Shown here one piece after another: positions 9,300 through 19,202 of a stretch of 64,000 nt of DNA (position 1 is its first letter; the number at the start of each line of letters is the position of its first letter). Made by a program: the position numbers and the translations under genes. A model generated the notes under the pieces. The model was not told where the DNA came from. It worked only from the letters and a program-made list of their open reading frames with translations, and searched no databases. The DNA is taken from assembly GCF_004403985.1 (NCBI RefSeq), contig NZ_SOHL01000013.1, forward strand, positions 186,001 to 250,000. Direction: 5' to 3'. Origin of the DNA: Cryobacterium gelidum. Lineage in GTDB: Bacteria; Actinomycetota; Actinomycetes; Actinomycetales; Microbacteriaceae.

Positions 9300-10143
9300 T
9301 ACAGCGGATGCTGCGGCGCTGGCTGCCTTTCACCGGGTCGCCACGGCCGCACAAGCCTTCGACGGGTACGCGCCATTCAATGAGCAGGCACTGTTCGACC
9401 TGCACAGCGGCCGGCGGACTGCCTATTTGGTGCGAACGGAGGAACTCGTCGTGGGGGCGGCGCTCGCCGGGCGCGGGGAAATCGACCTGGTGATCAGCCC
9501 GGCGTATCGGCGGCGCGGGTACGGGCGCACCGCGGCGCGCGCACTGGCCACGACCGAGTCGAACGGCGTGACCGCATGGTCGCACGGCGATCATCCAGCA
9601 GCTCGGGCGCTCGCGCGCGAGCTTCAGTTCGTCGCCGTCCGCACGTTGCTGGAGCTGCGCAAGCCACTACCCGACACGGAAGCGGGCGCATCCGCTTTGG
9701 TCGGGAACGAGCGCATTTCGGCGTTTCGGCCGGGAGTCGACGACGCGGAATGGGTGGCGCTCAACGCCCTCGTGTTTGCGGCGCACCCGGAACAGGGCGC
9801 GATCACCGAGGCCGACCTCGAGGCGCGGCAGGCCGAGTCGTGGTTCAACGCCGACGACTTTCTCATTCTGCGTGATGAAGGAGGTCGCATGATCGGCTAC
9901 AACTGGCTCAAGGTCGACGGGGCGATCGGTGAGATCTATGTGGTCGGGGTGCTGGCGGAATCCGCCGGGCGCGGCCTCGGTCGCGTGCTCATGCGAGCCG
10001 GGCTCGAACGCCTGGCCGACGCCGGCTGCACCACCGCCGCGCTCTACGTGGAGGCCGACAGTGTCGGGCCCGTGCACCTGTATCGGACTCTCGGTTTCGT
10101 CGACCACACGGTCGACGTCCAGTACCGCCGCCTGATCGACTGA
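9268..10143 (+). CDS. mshD: Mycothiol synthase (acetyltransferase)
   Basis: A 291-residue protein with two GNAT domains. The first has the acyl-CoA loop [13 protein letters not shown], the second [20 protein letters not shown] and the closing [19 protein letters not shown]. MshD acetylates Cys-GlcN-Ins with acetyl-CoA in the last step of mycothiol synthesis. I use the ATG at 9268, preceded by GAGGAG, rather than the ATG at 9250. It overlaps the end of glnR, so translation is probably coupled. Confidence 0.94.
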   Translation: MNGFPILLALSTADAAALAAFHRVATAAQAFDGYAPFNEQALFDLHSGRRTAYLVRTEELVVGAALAGRGEIDLVISPAYRRRGYGRTAARALATTESNGVTAWSHGDHPAARALARELQFVAVRTLLELRKPLPDTEAGASALVGNERISAFRPGVDDAEWVALNALVFAAHPEQGAITEADLEARQAESWFNADDFLILRDEGGRMIGYNWLKVDGAIGEIYVVGVLAESAGRGLGRVLMRAGLERLADAGCTTAALYVEADSVGPVHLYRTLGFVDHTVDVQYRRLID

Positions 10144-10276
10144 GCACGTCCGACGCGCAGCCCACAGTTCGCGCCCACAGCCGCGCGGGCCGAAAGGTCG
10201 ACGGTGTCAAGATAATTTCGCTCGACGTTCACTCCGTTCGTCGCGGCGGCGTGACCAACGGTGTCAGGATGGATAG

Positions 10277-12451
10277 ATGGACGGCGAAATCACTCAGGCA
10301 GACTCGGGACTGGGCACAGACTTTGATGACGACTTTGACCCACTTTTCGGAAAACTCGACCCGGCGCTGCCCGACGACCGCTACCTCGACCGTGAGCTGA
10401 GCTGGCTCGCCTTCAACCAGCGGGTGCTCGAACTCGCCGAAGACGAAACGCTGCCGGTACTGGAGCGCACGAACTTCCTAGCCATTTTCGCCAGCAACCT
10501 CGACGAATTCTTCATGGTGCGCGTCGCCGGCCTGAAGCGCCGCATCCTCACCGGGCTGGCCGTGCCGACCAACGTCGGCCGTGCCCCGCACGACGTGCTC
10601 AGCGATATTTCGTCGGCCGCCCACGCTCTGCAGGATCGCCACGCCCTCGCCTTCCAGAACCTCGTGCGGCCGGCCCTCGCCGAGTCTGGGATTGACGTCG
10701 TCCACTGGCAGAGCCTCGATGACTCCGATCGTCGTTCGCTCCGTACCTATTTTTCCAACCAGATTTTTCCGGTTTTGATGCCCCTCGCCGTCGACCCGGC
10801 GCACCCGTTTCCCTACATTTCGGGCCTGTCGCTCAACCTGGCCGTGCGGGTGCGCAATACCAAAACCGGCAAGCAGGAGTTCGCCCGGCTCAAGGTGCCC
10901 CCCATGCTGCCGCGCTTCGTGCGGGTCGACCGCCGGGAGTCGGTTGAGCGCATTCGTTACATCGCCCTCGAAGATCTCATCGCCAACCAGCTCGGCGACC
11001 TGTTTCCGGGCATGGAAATTCTGGAACACCACGTATTTCGCGTCACCCGCAACGAAGACGTTGAAATTGACGAAGACGAGACCGAAAACCTGATCAAAGC
11101 GCTCGAGAAGGAGCTGCTGCGGCGCCGGTTCGGCCCCCCGATTCGGCTGGAGATCACCGAGGACATGGACGAGGTCACCCTCGGCCTGCTCGTGCGCGAG
11201 CTCGACGTGACCGAGCAGGAGGTTTACCGCCTGCCAGCACCGCTCGACCTGGGCGGGTTGTTCGACCTGCGCATCGACCGTCCTGACCTGCACTTCGTCA
11301 AGCATGTACCCACCACGGCGGCCCAGCTGCTGCCGAGCGAGCCAAACGCCGAGCAAGACATCTTCGCGGCCGTGGCAAACCATGACGTACTGCTGCACCA
11401 TCCCTATGAGTCGTTCGCGACGAGCGTGCAGGCGTTCCTGGAGCAGGCCGCGGCCGACCCGAATGTGCTCGCCATCAAGCAGACGCTGTATCGCACGTCG
11501 GGCGACAGCCCCATCGTCGAGGCGCTCATCGCCGCCGCTGACAGCGGCAAGCAGGTGCTCGCCCTGGTCGAGATCAAGGCCCGCTTCGACGAGCAGGCGA
11601 ATATCACCTGGGCGCGCAAGCTCGAAAAGGCCGGCGTGCACGTGGTCTACGGGCTGGTCGGCCTGAAAACGCACTGCAAACTCGCCCTCGTCGTACGCTA
11701 CGAGAAGGGCGTGCTGCGGCACTACAGCCACATCGGTACCGGCAACTACAACCCGAAGACCAGCCGTATCTACGAAGACCTCGGCTTGCTGACAGCGGAT
11801 GCCCAAGTCGGCAAAGACCTCACCCGCCTGTTCAACGAGTTGTCGGGTTATGCCATTGAGAAGAAGTTCAAGCGTCTGCTCGTGGCTCCGCTGCACCTGC
11901 GCAAGGCGCTGCTCAAGCAGATTCAGGCCGAAACCGATAACGCCCTGCAGGGTAAGACGAGCGGCATCCGTATCAAGGTCAACTCGATGGTCGACGAGGA
12001 CATCATCGATTCGCTGTACCGGGCCAGCCAGGCCGGCGTGCATGTCGACGTCTGGGTGCGCGGCATCTGCAGCCTCAAGCCGGGGGTTGCTGGCATGAGC
12101 GAAAACATCCGGGTGCGGTCTCTTCTGGGCCGGTACCTGGAGCATTCACGCATCTTCAGCTTTCACAACCTCGGCGAATCGCAGGTGTACATCGGCAGCG
12201 CCGACATGATGCACCGCAACCTCGACCGCCGAGTCGAGGCGCTGGTACGGCTGATGGACCCGGAACACCTGGTCGAAATCGAGGCGCTGTTCGAACGCGC
12301 CATGGACTCGCGCACCTCCAGCTGGTGGCTCGATGACACCGGCCAGTGGACCCGCCACGACGTTGACGAGCACGGCGTTCACCTCGATGACATGCAGAAT
12401 CGGCTGATGGCTCAGATCAGTGCGCGCAAGCGTCCGACGGGGCGTCGCTGA
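10277..12451 (+). CDS. ppk1: Polyphosphate kinase 1
   Basis: A 724-residue enzyme reversibly building polyphosphate from ATP. The N-terminal domain opens [19 protein letters not shown]. The two catalytic C-domains contain [18 protein letters not shown], the autophosphorylated His region in [29 protein letters not shown], and [19 protein letters not shown]. Length is as expected. Start is the ATG at 10277. It overlaps mutT1 through a TGATG junction. A PHO-box-like GTTCACT lies near 10229, but only one convincing half-site is visible. Confidence 0.97.
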   Translation: MDGEITQADSGLGTDFDDDFDPLFGKLDPALPDDRYLDRELSWLAFNQRVLELAEDETLPVLERTNFLAIFASNLDEFFMVRVAGLKRRILTGLAVPTNVGRAPHDVLSDISSAAHALQDRHALAFQNLVRPALAESGIDVVHWQSLDDSDRRSLRTYFSNQIFPVLMPLAVDPAHPFPYISGLSLNLAVRVRNTKTGKQEFARLKVPPMLPRFVRVDRRESVERIRYIALEDLIANQLGDLFPGMEILEHHVFRVTRNEDVEIDEDETENLIKALEKELLRRRFGPPIRLEITEDMDEVTLGLLVRELDVTEQEVYRLPAPLDLGGLFDLRIDRPDLHFVKHVPTTAAQLLPSEPNAEQDIFAAVANHDVLLHHPYESFATSVQAFLEQAAADPNVLAIKQTLYRTSGDSPIVEALIAAADSGKQVLALVEIKARFDEQANITWARKLEKAGVHVVYGLVGLKTHCKLALVVRYEKGVLRHYSHIGTGNYNPKTSRIYEDLGLLTADAQVGKDLTRLFNELSGYAIEKKFKRLLVAPLHLRKALLKQIQAETDNALQGKTSGIRIKVNSMVDEDIIDSLYRASQAGVHVDVWVRGICSLKPGVAGMSENIRVRSLLGRYLEHSRIFSFHNLGESQVYIGSADMMHRNLDRRVEALVRLMDPEHLVEIEALFERAMDSRTSSWWLDDTGQWTRHDVDEHGVHLDDMQNRLMAQISARKRPTGRR

Positions 12452-13392
12452 TGGCGGACAGGACCACGGACGTATACGCCGCCGGAGCTGTCTGTTGGCG
12501 CCTGATCGACGGCCGCATGCACGTGCTCCTCATCCACCGCACGATGCACGGCGACGTCACCATTCCCAAGGGCAAGGTCGACCCGGGCGAGACGTTGCCG
12601 CGCACCGCGGTGCGCGAGGTCGAGGAAGAGACCGGGCTGGCCGTGGCGCTGGGGGTTCCGCTCGGTATCTCGCATTACGACATGCCGGATGAGCGCACCA
12701 AGATCGTGCACTACTGGGCCGCCGAGATCACCCCCGAGGCCATTGCCCGCTCGACGTTCGTGCCGAACGGTGAGGTCGCCGCGATCGAATGGGTCACCAT
12801 TAAAAAGGCGCGCACTTATTTGAGTTACCCGGCCGATGTGGGGATTCTGGAGACGTTCTCGGCCCTCGTCGATGCCGGAGTGACCCGCACGTTCGCCGTC
12901 ATCGCGCTCCGGCACGGCAAGGCGGCGCCGCGCACCAGCGCCGGGCCCGACGCGCGTCGCCCGCTGACCGCCCGCGGAGTGAAGCAGGCGGCAAGCCTGG
13001 TCGACATGATTACTGCGTGGCGGCCGCTGCGCATTATTTCCAGTACGGCAACGCGGTGTGTCACGACGGTGGCGCCGCTGGCTGCCGCAACGGGCATCCC
13101 GATCAAGCAGACCGAGTTGATCAGCCAGGACGCTCTTGAGAGCGGTGAAGCGGATGTTCGCGCCGTCGTCGGCAAGCGGGTGCGTGCCCGCAAGACGGCC
13201 GTTCTGTGCAGCCACGGACCGGTATTACCGGAGATTCTGCGCGAGATCGCCCTGGCCACGGGAAGTCAGACCTCGTCGGCGCTGTTTGACGCCGCGGACC
13301 TGGACACTGGCGGTTTTGCGATCGTGCACCTGTCGTCGGAGAACCCGGCCGCGGGCATCCTCGCCATAGAAACGTACTCCGCCTCGGCCTGA
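12451..13392 (+). CDS. mutT1: MutT1-type NUDIX plus histidine-phosphatase fusion
   Basis: A 313-residue two-domain protein. The N-terminal NUDIX domain carries GKVDPGETLPRTAVREVEEE (Nudix box near residue 37). The C-terminal domain has the RHG motif IALRHGKAAP (about residue 153) and a second His in LCSHGPVLPEIL. Mycobacterial MutT1 has the same architecture, hydrolyses 8-oxo-dGTP and diadenosine polyphosphates, and also sits beside ppk1. Translation is coupled to ppk1 by a one-base stop/start overlap. Confidence 0.92.
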   Translation: MADRTTDVYAAGAVCWRLIDGRMHVLLIHRTMHGDVTIPKGKVDPGETLPRTAVREVEEETGLAVALGVPLGISHYDMPDERTKIVHYWAAEITPEAIARSTFVPNGEVAAIEWVTIKKARTYLSYPADVGILETFSALVDAGVTRTFAVIALRHGKAAPRTSAGPDARRPLTARGVKQAASLVDMITAWRPLRIISSTATRCVTTVAPLAAATGIPIKQTELISQDALESGEADVRAVVGKRVRARKTAVLCSHGPVLPEILREIALATGSQTSSALFDAADLDTGGFAIVHLSSENPAAGILAIETYSASA

Positions 13393-13417
13393 AGCTCTCG
13401 GTCCACCGTTATCGCAC

Positions 13418-13439
13418 GTTTACCTTCTGTTTACCGGAA
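13418..13439 (+). promoter_or_regulatory. PHO box upstream of pstS
   Basis: Two direct GTTTACC repeats, at 13418 and 13429, are exactly 11 bases apart, followed by further GTTA/TTAACC-like words to about 13471. This matches the tandem 11-base PhoP/RegX3 half-site arrangement (GTTCACC) known at actinobacterial pst promoters. It lies about 100 bases upstream of the pstS start. Confidence 0.78.
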
Positions 13440-13539
13440 GGTCGGTCGGCGGTTACTTGACCGGATTAACCTCAGACCGGGCCAGCACCGGCCCTGCACC
13501 CGAAATCACAGTCTTCTCAAACCCTCGAAAGGGAATCAC

Positions 13540-14637
13540 GTGAACTTCAAGCGTTTCGGCCGCCCCGCGGTCATCGCCATTGCCGCAGGCCTCGCCCTGT
13601 CTTCCTGTGCAGCAAACGAAGGCGATGTTGCCATTACCGGCAACGATGCATCAGCCAGCACGCTCTCCGGAACGATCAACGGCGCCGGCGCCTCCTCGAT
13701 GGGCGCAGCGCAGGAAGCCTGGCGCGCTGGATTCCAGACCGCCAACCCCGAGGTCACGGTCAACTATGACCCGACCGGTTCCGGAGCGGGTCGCGAAGCC
13801 TTCATCGCCGGCGGCACCGACTTCGCTGGCAGCGACTCCTTCATGAGCGACGAGGAACTGGCCGGCACGTTCGCCTCCTGCGCCCCGGGCAGCAAGGCTG
13901 TCGACCTGCCCGTCTACATCTCCCCGATCGCCGTGATCTTCAACGTCGAGGGTGTTGACGAGCTCAACATCGATGCCGACACGCTCGCCAAGATCTTCGC
14001 CGGCACCATCACCAGCTGGGACGACGCCGCGATCGCAGCCCTGAACCCCGACGCAACCCTGCCGGCCACCGCGATCACCGCCGTGCACCGCTCGGACGAC
14101 TCGGGTACCACCAAGAACTTCTCCGACTACCTCGGCCAGACCGCACCCGACGTATGGACCGAAAAAGCTTCGGACACCTTCCCGTTCTCCACGGGTGATG
14201 GCGCACAGGGCACCTCGGGAGTCGTCTCGGCCGTCACCAACGGCGTGGGCACCATCGGTTACGCCGATGCTTCGCAGGCTGGATCGCTCAGCACCGCCAA
14301 GCTCATGGTCGGCTCCGACTTCGTGGCGTACACCCCCGAAGCCGCGGCCGAGGTTGTCGCCGGATCGCCCCTCGTGGCCGACCGGGCTGCCGATGATCTC
14401 GCGCTCGAGCTGAACCGCAAAACCACCAACCCGGCGGAATACCCGCTCGTTCTGGTGAGCTATGCGATCGTCTGCAACGAGTACGCCGATGCCGCCCAGG
14501 GCGCGCTCGTCAAGGCCTACATCGAGTACATCGCCAGCGCAGCCGGCCAGACGGTTGCTGAGGAAGCCGCCGGAGTCGCGCCGCTGACCGGCGAGCTCGA
14601 AGCCAACGTCGCCGCGGTACTCGCGACCGTCAAGTAA
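13540..14637 (+). CDS. pstS: Phosphate ABC transporter, substrate-binding lipoprotein
   Basis: A 365-residue protein with a signal peptide ending in the lipobox LSSC (Cys about residue 24). Phosphate-site motifs are INGAGASSMGAAQEAW, the DFAGSDSFMSD segment, VHRSDDSGTTKNFSDYL and the GAQGTSGVVSAV loop. It binds phosphate outside the membrane and feeds PstCA. Start is GTG at 13540 with an AAAGGGA ribosome site. It is the first gene of pstSCAB, under the PHO box. A hairpin follows, usual for excess pstS expression over the permease genes. Confidence 0.97.
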   Translation: MNFKRFGRPAVIAIAAGLALSSCAANEGDVAITGNDASASTLSGTINGAGASSMGAAQEAWRAGFQTANPEVTVNYDPTGSGAGREAFIAGGTDFAGSDSFMSDEELAGTFASCAPGSKAVDLPVYISPIAVIFNVEGVDELNIDADTLAKIFAGTITSWDDAAIAALNPDATLPATAITAVHRSDDSGTTKNFSDYLGQTAPDVWTEKASDTFPFSTGDGAQGTSGVVSAVTNGVGTIGYADASQAGSLSTAKLMVGSDFVAYTPEAAAEVVAGSPLVADRAADDLALELNRKTTNPAEYPLVLVSYAIVCNEYADAAQGALVKAYIEYIASAAGQTVAEEAAGVAPLTGELEANVAAVLATVK

Positions 14638-14650
14638 CAACTTCACACAC

Positions 14651-14694
14651 CTGCCCGGTCCCTTCCCGCACATGTGCGGGAGCGGATCGGGCAG
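14651..14694 (+). terminator. Nested hairpin between pstS and pstC
   Basis: An outer 7-bp stem (CTGCCCG/CGGGCAG) encloses a perfect 16-base palindrome, CCCGCACATGTGCGGG, with T residues after it. It is a likely partial terminator or processing site that makes pstS transcript exceed pstCAB. Confidence 0.7.
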
Positions 14695-14740
14695 ACTGGG
14701 GTTTAACGGCCAGTTGCGTCCCGCCGTCACCACACCCTCG

Positions 14741-14770
14741 ATTTCACACAATTTCACACAATTTCACCAG
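14741..14770 (+). repeat. Three 10-base direct repeats before pstC
   Basis: ATTTCACACA occurs twice exactly and then once as ATTTCACCAG, head to tail, just upstream of the pstC ribosome site. The 10-base period is one short of the PHO-box period. Function is unknown; it could be a weak regulator-binding site or a replication-slippage product. Confidence 0.6.
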
Positions 14771-14794
14771 CACGAAGCTACTTAGGAGACCGGC

Positions 14795-15736
14795 ATGACC
14801 ACAGTTGCCGCCACGACCATCAAGGCCAGGCAGCGACCCGGCGACCGCATCTTCTCGTCGGCCACTGTCATCGCTGGCAGCCTGATTCTCGCCGTGCTCG
14901 CCGCCGTGGCCATCTTTCTGCTCGTCGAAAGCCTCCCGGCCTTTGTCGCCGACCCCTCCGCTTTCGACGGCGATATCACCAATTTCTGGTCGTACGTGGG
15001 CCCGCTCGTCTTCGGCACGGTCTACTCGGCCATTCTGGCGCTGATCATGGCGGTACCGGTCGCCATCGGTATCGCCCTCTTCATCTCGCACTTCGCACCG
15101 CGCAAGCTTGCGCAGGGTCTCGGTTACCTCATCGACCTGCTGGCCGCTGTTCCCTCGGTCGTGTTCGGCCTGTGGGGCATCACCGTGCTGGCCCCTCTCC
15201 TGCAGCCGTTCTACACCACCCTCGTCGATTGGTTCGGCTGGTTCCTCCCCTTCGCCGGCCCTGTCTCGGGCACCGGACGAACGATCCTGACCGTCTCCGT
15301 GGTGCTCGCCGTCATGATCCTGCCGATCATCACCGCCATCTGCCGCGAGATCTTTTTGCAGACTCCGCTGCTGCACGAAGAGGCTGCGCTGGCCCTGGGT
15401 GCCACCAGATGGGAAATGATTCGCATGGCCGTGCTGCCGTTCGGCCTGCCGGGCATCATCTCGGCCTCGATGCTCGGCCTCGGCCGTGCGCTCGGCGAGA
15501 CCATGGCCGTGGCTATGGTGCTCTCCCCCAGCCCTAACGTCTTCTTCCAACTCCTCACGTCCCAGAATTCCAATACGATCGCCGCGAATATCGCACTCAA
15601 CTTTCCCGAGGCGCACGGTGTTGGCGTGAATATTCTGCTCGCGACCGGCCTCATGCTCTTCGTGGTCACGCTGCTCGTGAATATGCTGGCCCGAATCGTA
15701 ATCAACAGCCGTAAGGCATTTTCGGGAGCCAACTGA
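14795..15736 (+). CDS. pstC: Phosphate ABC transporter permease PstC
   Basis: A 313-residue inner-membrane permease with six predicted helices. The cytoplasmic EAA loop is EEAALALGATRWEMIRMAVL, where the ATPase docks, followed by GLGRALGETMAVAMVL. Start is the ATG at 14795 with AGGAGA upstream. It shares its last base with the pstA start codon, so translation is coupled. Confidence 0.97.
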   Translation: MTTVAATTIKARQRPGDRIFSSATVIAGSLILAVLAAVAIFLLVESLPAFVADPSAFDGDITNFWSYVGPLVFGTVYSAILALIMAVPVAIGIALFISHFAPRKLAQGLGYLIDLLAAVPSVVFGLWGITVLAPLLQPFYTTLVDWFGWFLPFAGPVSGTGRTILTVSVVLAVMILPIITAICREIFLQTPLLHEEAALALGATRWEMIRMAVLPFGLPGIISASMLGLGRALGETMAVAMVLSPSPNVFFQLLTSQNSNTIAANIALNFPEAHGVGVNILLATGLMLFVVTLLVNMLARIVINSRKAFSGAN

Positions 15737-16824
15737 TGTCATCCGTCATCGAAGCCGCACCGCTCACCAATTCGCTCACCGCAGGCAAACTGCCGCGGCG
15801 TTCGTCGCTCTGGGTGCTTCTGGCGAGCTGGGCTGTTTCGGCCGCCGTCTTCGCGATGCTCTACCTGTCGGGAACGGTCGACGGCTTCAACCTGGTGGGC
15901 ACGGTCGTGTTCGGCACTGTGCTCTACTGCGTGGCCCTCTACGTGCTCTCCCGCCTGGTGGAAGGCTCACGCAAAGCCATGGACCGGCTGGTGACGGCAC
16001 TCGTGACGGCCGCATTCATCATTGCCCTGCTGCCGCTCGTGTCGATCATCTACACCACCGTCGTGAACGGGCTGCCCGCCTTTCTGACGCCGACATTCTT
16101 CACCGAGTCACAACGCAACGTGGTCGGCGGCGGCGGCGGCGTGCTGCACGCGGTGATTGGCACCCTGCTGGTTACCGGCGTTGCCACGCTCATCTCGGTG
16201 CCGATCGGGCTGCTCACCGCGATCTACCTCGTTGAATACGGCCGTGGCCGGCTCGCCAGGGCCATCACCTTCTTTGTCGACGTGATGACCGGAATCCCCT
16301 CGATCGTCGCCGGGCTCTTCGCCTTCGCGCTGTTCGCGCTTTTGTTCAACGACCCGGGCATCCGCTTTGGTTTTGGTGGGTCCATCGCACTGACCGTGCT
16401 GATGATTCCCGTGGTGGTGCGCTCGAGCGAAGAGATGCTCAAGCTCGTGCCGAACGAACTGCGCGAGGCGGCTTTTGCACTGGGGGTGCCGAAGTGGCTG
16501 ACCATTCTCAAGGTCGTGCTGCCGACATCCATTGCGGGAATCGTCACCGGTGTGATGCTGTCGATTGCCCGTGTGATCGGTGAGACGGCTCCGCTGTTGA
16601 TCATTGCCGGGTTCACGTCGAGCATGAACTACGACCTGTTCAGCGAACGCATGATGACGCTGCCGGTATTCGTTTACACGCAGTACGCCAACCAGGGCGC
16701 CGACGCGCAGTCCTACGTGGACCGCGCCTGGGCCGGAGCGCTCACCCTGATCGTGATCGTGATGCTGCTCAACGGGCTTGCCCGACTGATCGCCTACTGG
16801 TTCTCGCCCAAACTGGGCCGCTAA
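15736..16824 (+). CDS. pstA: Phosphate ABC transporter permease PstA
   Basis: A 362-residue permease, longer than many PstA proteins because of an N-terminal extension with two or three extra hydrophobic segments (about residues 25-75). The core has the docking loop REAAFALGVPKWLTILKVVL and RVIGETAPLLIIAGF. It pairs with PstC as the membrane channel. Start overlaps the pstC stop, and pstB follows after 41 bases. Confidence 0.96.
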   Translation: MSSVIEAAPLTNSLTAGKLPRRSSLWVLLASWAVSAAVFAMLYLSGTVDGFNLVGTVVFGTVLYCVALYVLSRLVEGSRKAMDRLVTALVTAAFIIALLPLVSIIYTTVVNGLPAFLTPTFFTESQRNVVGGGGGVLHAVIGTLLVTGVATLISVPIGLLTAIYLVEYGRGRLARAITFFVDVMTGIPSIVAGLFAFALFALLFNDPGIRFGFGGSIALTVLMIPVVVRSSEEMLKLVPNELREAAFALGVPKWLTILKVVLPTSIAGIVTGVMLSIARVIGETAPLLIIAGFTSSMNYDLFSERMMTLPVFVYTQYANQGADAQSYVDRAWAGALTLIVIVMLLNGLARLIAYWFSPKLGR

Positions 16825-16865
16825 TTCTTCTCACTCGCTTTTAGAAAGCTCCTAGAAAGGGACAC

Positions 16866-17645
16866 ATGTCCAAGCGCATCGAAGTCAACGATCTCAACGT
16901 GTACTACACCAATTTCCTGGCCGTCGAGGGCGTCTCGATCGTGATCGAGCCACGTACAGTGACCGCGTTCATCGGGCCCAGTGGTTGCGGCAAGAGCACG
17001 TTCATTCGCACGCTCAACCGCATGCACGAGGTCATCCCCGGCGCACGTGTCGAGGGTGAGGTACTCATCGACGGCAACAACCTCTACGGCCCCGGCGTGG
17101 ACCCGGTGCTCGTGCGCCGCCAGGTCGGCATGGTCTTTCAGCGGCCGAACCCGTTTCCGACCATGTCGATCCAAGACAACGTTCTGGCCGGCGTGAAACT
17201 CAACAACCGACGCATGTCGAAAACGGATGCCGACGACCTCACCGAAAAAGCCCTCCGCGGTGCGAACCTGTGGAACGAGGTCAAGGACCGCCTCGCTCGG
17301 CCCGGATCGGGCCTCTCCGGCGGGCAGCAGCAGCGCCTGTGCATCGCCCGCGCCATTGCGGTCGAACCCGACGTGATTCTGATGGACGAGCCGTGCTCGG
17401 CGCTCGACCCGATCTCGACGCTCGCCATCGAGGACCTCATCGAAGAGATGAAGAGCGAGTACACGATCGTGATCGTGACCCACAACATGCAGCAGGCCTC
17501 ACGGGTGTCGGACCGCACCGCGTTCTTCAACATTGCGGGTACCGGCAAGCCAGGCAAGCTCATCGAGTATGACGACACGACGACGATCTTCTCGAACCCG
17601 AGTGTGCAGGCGACCGAGGATTACGTGTCGGGGCGGTTCGGCTAG
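16866..17645 (+). CDS. pstB: Phosphate ABC transporter ATPase PstB
   Basis: A 259-residue ABC ATPase: Walker [13 protein letters not shown] (about residue 38), Q-loop [11 protein letters not shown] typical of PstB, signature [14 protein letters not shown], Walker B VILMDEP, and the switch His in VTHNMQQA. Start is the ATG at 16866 with GAAAGGG upstream. It is the last gene of pstSCAB, convergent with the next gene at a one-base gap. Confidence 0.98.
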   Translation: MSKRIEVNDLNVYYTNFLAVEGVSIVIEPRTVTAFIGPSGCGKSTFIRTLNRMHEVIPGARVEGEVLIDGNNLYGPGVDPVLVRRQVGMVFQRPNPFPTMSIQDNVLAGVKLNNRRMSKTDADDLTEKALRGANLWNEVKDRLARPGSGLSGGQQQRLCIARAIAVEPDVILMDEPCSALDPISTLAIEDLIEEMKSEYTIVIVTHNMQQASRVSDRTAFFNIAGTGKPGKLIEYDDTTTIFSNPSVQATEDYVSGRFG

Positions 17646-17646
17646 G

Positions 17647-19119
17647 TCACTCCGCGCTGGCGAACAGTGCGGCGCCGTGGGTGACCCGGCCGGCCAGGAG
17701 GGTCGCGGCCACCGGCATCCGCTCGAAGGTGGCGTCGGAAACCTCTAGCGGGTCGCCGTCGAGGATAGCGAGGTCGGCCACGTCGCCGACGTGCAGCCGG
17801 GTGCGTCCGCGCGCTGAGGCGGCGAGGGCTTGCCGGCGGGTGATGACCTGGTGGGGGCGCCAGGGTTCACGCCCATCACTGCGGGCTCGCGATGACGCGG
17901 CGCTCATGGCGGTGAAGGGGTCGAGAGGCGCGACGGGCGCGTCGGATCCAAATGCGAGCGTGGCGCCGGCGTCGAGCAGCGAGCGCAACGCGAAGACCCG
18001 GTCGGCACCGGCAGCCCAGTTCTGTTCCACCGTGTCGCGGTCGTCGAGTGCATGCTCGGGCTGCACGCTCGCCGTCACGCCGAGACGGGCGAAGCGAGCG
18101 AAGTCCGCGGGCCGCAGAAACTGGGCGTGCTCGATGCGGCCGGTCACGTGCGCGCGTTCAAAGGCGTTGAGGGCGACCGTGTTGGCGGCATCGCCGATGG
18201 CATGCACCGCCGGCAGCAGCTCAGCCCGTGCGGCGTGGCGGAGCACCTCCGTCAGCTCGTTCTCACTGACGGTGAGCACGCCGTGCCCGCCCCCCGGGTA
18301 TGCGTCGACGCAGAACGCGGTTCGGGTGTTCAACGAACCGTCGATGAGCACCTTGAGCGGACCGACGGTGAGCAGGCCGCGGGTGCCAGCGACCCTCTGG
18401 CCGGTGTGCATCCGCTCGGTGATGGCACGATCGAGATCGGCGGAGTAGATGCCGGCCTCGATTCGGAGTGCGTCGAATCCCGAGGCGATCCGACGCTGCC
18501 AGTTGTCCCGATTCCAGGTCATTTCAAAGTCGACGATACCCACGACTCCGCGGGCGGCGGCCCGGGTCGCGGCGCAAGCGGCCAAAGCGTCAACCTCGGT
18601 GTCTGGCAGCTGGCCGAGCGCGATCGTAAGCGCGAATGCGGCCTGTTCACGCAGCAGACCCGACTCGTCGACACGCACGCCAAAGCGCTCGGCGGCTGCC
18701 GCGTTGAGCCAGACACAGTGCAGGTCGTGACTGATCAGGGCGGTTGGATGCCCCTCCGTCACCTCATCGAGGGCGCGCAGGCTGGGGGCGTCGGCCCAGA
18801 TAGCATCGCGAAATCTGACTCCGATCAGCGGGGTCGGCCGTGCGGCTGCGGTGATCTGCGTGCGCACGAGTTCGAGGGCCTCGCGCGCTGAGGCGGCCGC
18901 GGAAAGGTCGAACCGGTTGCCGGCGAGCGCCCACTGGGTGGCATGCACGTGTTCGTCCCAGAGCCCGGGGATGAGGGTGCGGCCGTCGAGGTCGACGCCG
19001 GGGGCATCCGTTGGGGTGTCGGCTGGCACGATCTGCGTGATGACGCCGCCCGTGATCTGCACGTCGCAGGGGCTGGTGTCGCCGAGCTGCGTGACAGAGC
19101 GCAAAACAAGATCGGGCAT
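17647..19119 (-). CDS. Amidohydrolase, YtcJ-like
   Basis: A 490-residue metal-dependent amidohydrolase of the amidohydrolase_3/YtcJ group. The beta-sandwich start is followed by the metal motif LWDEHVHATQW (about residue 54). Further ligand His residues are in VHAIGDAANTVAL and RIEHAQFLRP, and the late metal Asp is in FGSDAPVAPLDPF. Substrates vary (cyclic amides, N-acyl amino acids, formamides) and cannot be told here. It is convergent with pstB and 83 bases downstream of the kinase gene on the same strand. Confidence 0.85.
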   Translation of the reverse strand: MPDLVLRSVTQLGDTSPCDVQITGGVITQIVPADTPTDAPGVDLDGRTLIPGLWDEHVHATQWALAGNRFDLSAAASAREALELVRTQITAAARPTPLIGVRFRDAIWADAPSLRALDEVTEGHPTALISHDLHCVWLNAAAAERFGVRVDESGLLREQAAFALTIALGQLPDTEVDALAACAATRAAARGVVGIVDFEMTWNRDNWQRRIASGFDALRIEAGIYSADLDRAITERMHTGQRVAGTRGLLTVGPLKVLIDGSLNTRTAFCVDAYPGGGHGVLTVSENELTEVLRHAARAELLPAVHAIGDAANTVALNAFERAHVTGRIEHAQFLRPADFARFARLGVTASVQPEHALDDRDTVEQNWAAGADRVFALRSLLDAGATLAFGSDAPVAPLDPFTAMSAASSRARSDGREPWRPHQVITRRQALAASARGRTRLHVGDVADLAILDGDPLEVSDATFERMPVAATLLAGRVTHGAALFASAE

Positions 19120-19202
19120 GGTTCGTCCGTTCGATCGGGGGCTGGCGCGGCGGCGGCCACCACAGCCACCCTACATTCCGATGTAACCCGCAGGGGCGCA
19201 GG

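Noticed and set aside
10144-10276. PHO box before ppk1
   Set aside because: Only one GTTCACT half-site and no 11-base repeat partner; too weak to list.
10478-12145. Long open frame antisense to ppk1
   Set aside because: Typical high-GC shadow of a strongly biased gene; no family signal, and ppk1 is certain on the other strand. The same holds for 14744-15742 opposite pstC and 41150-44050 opposite dnaX/ackA.
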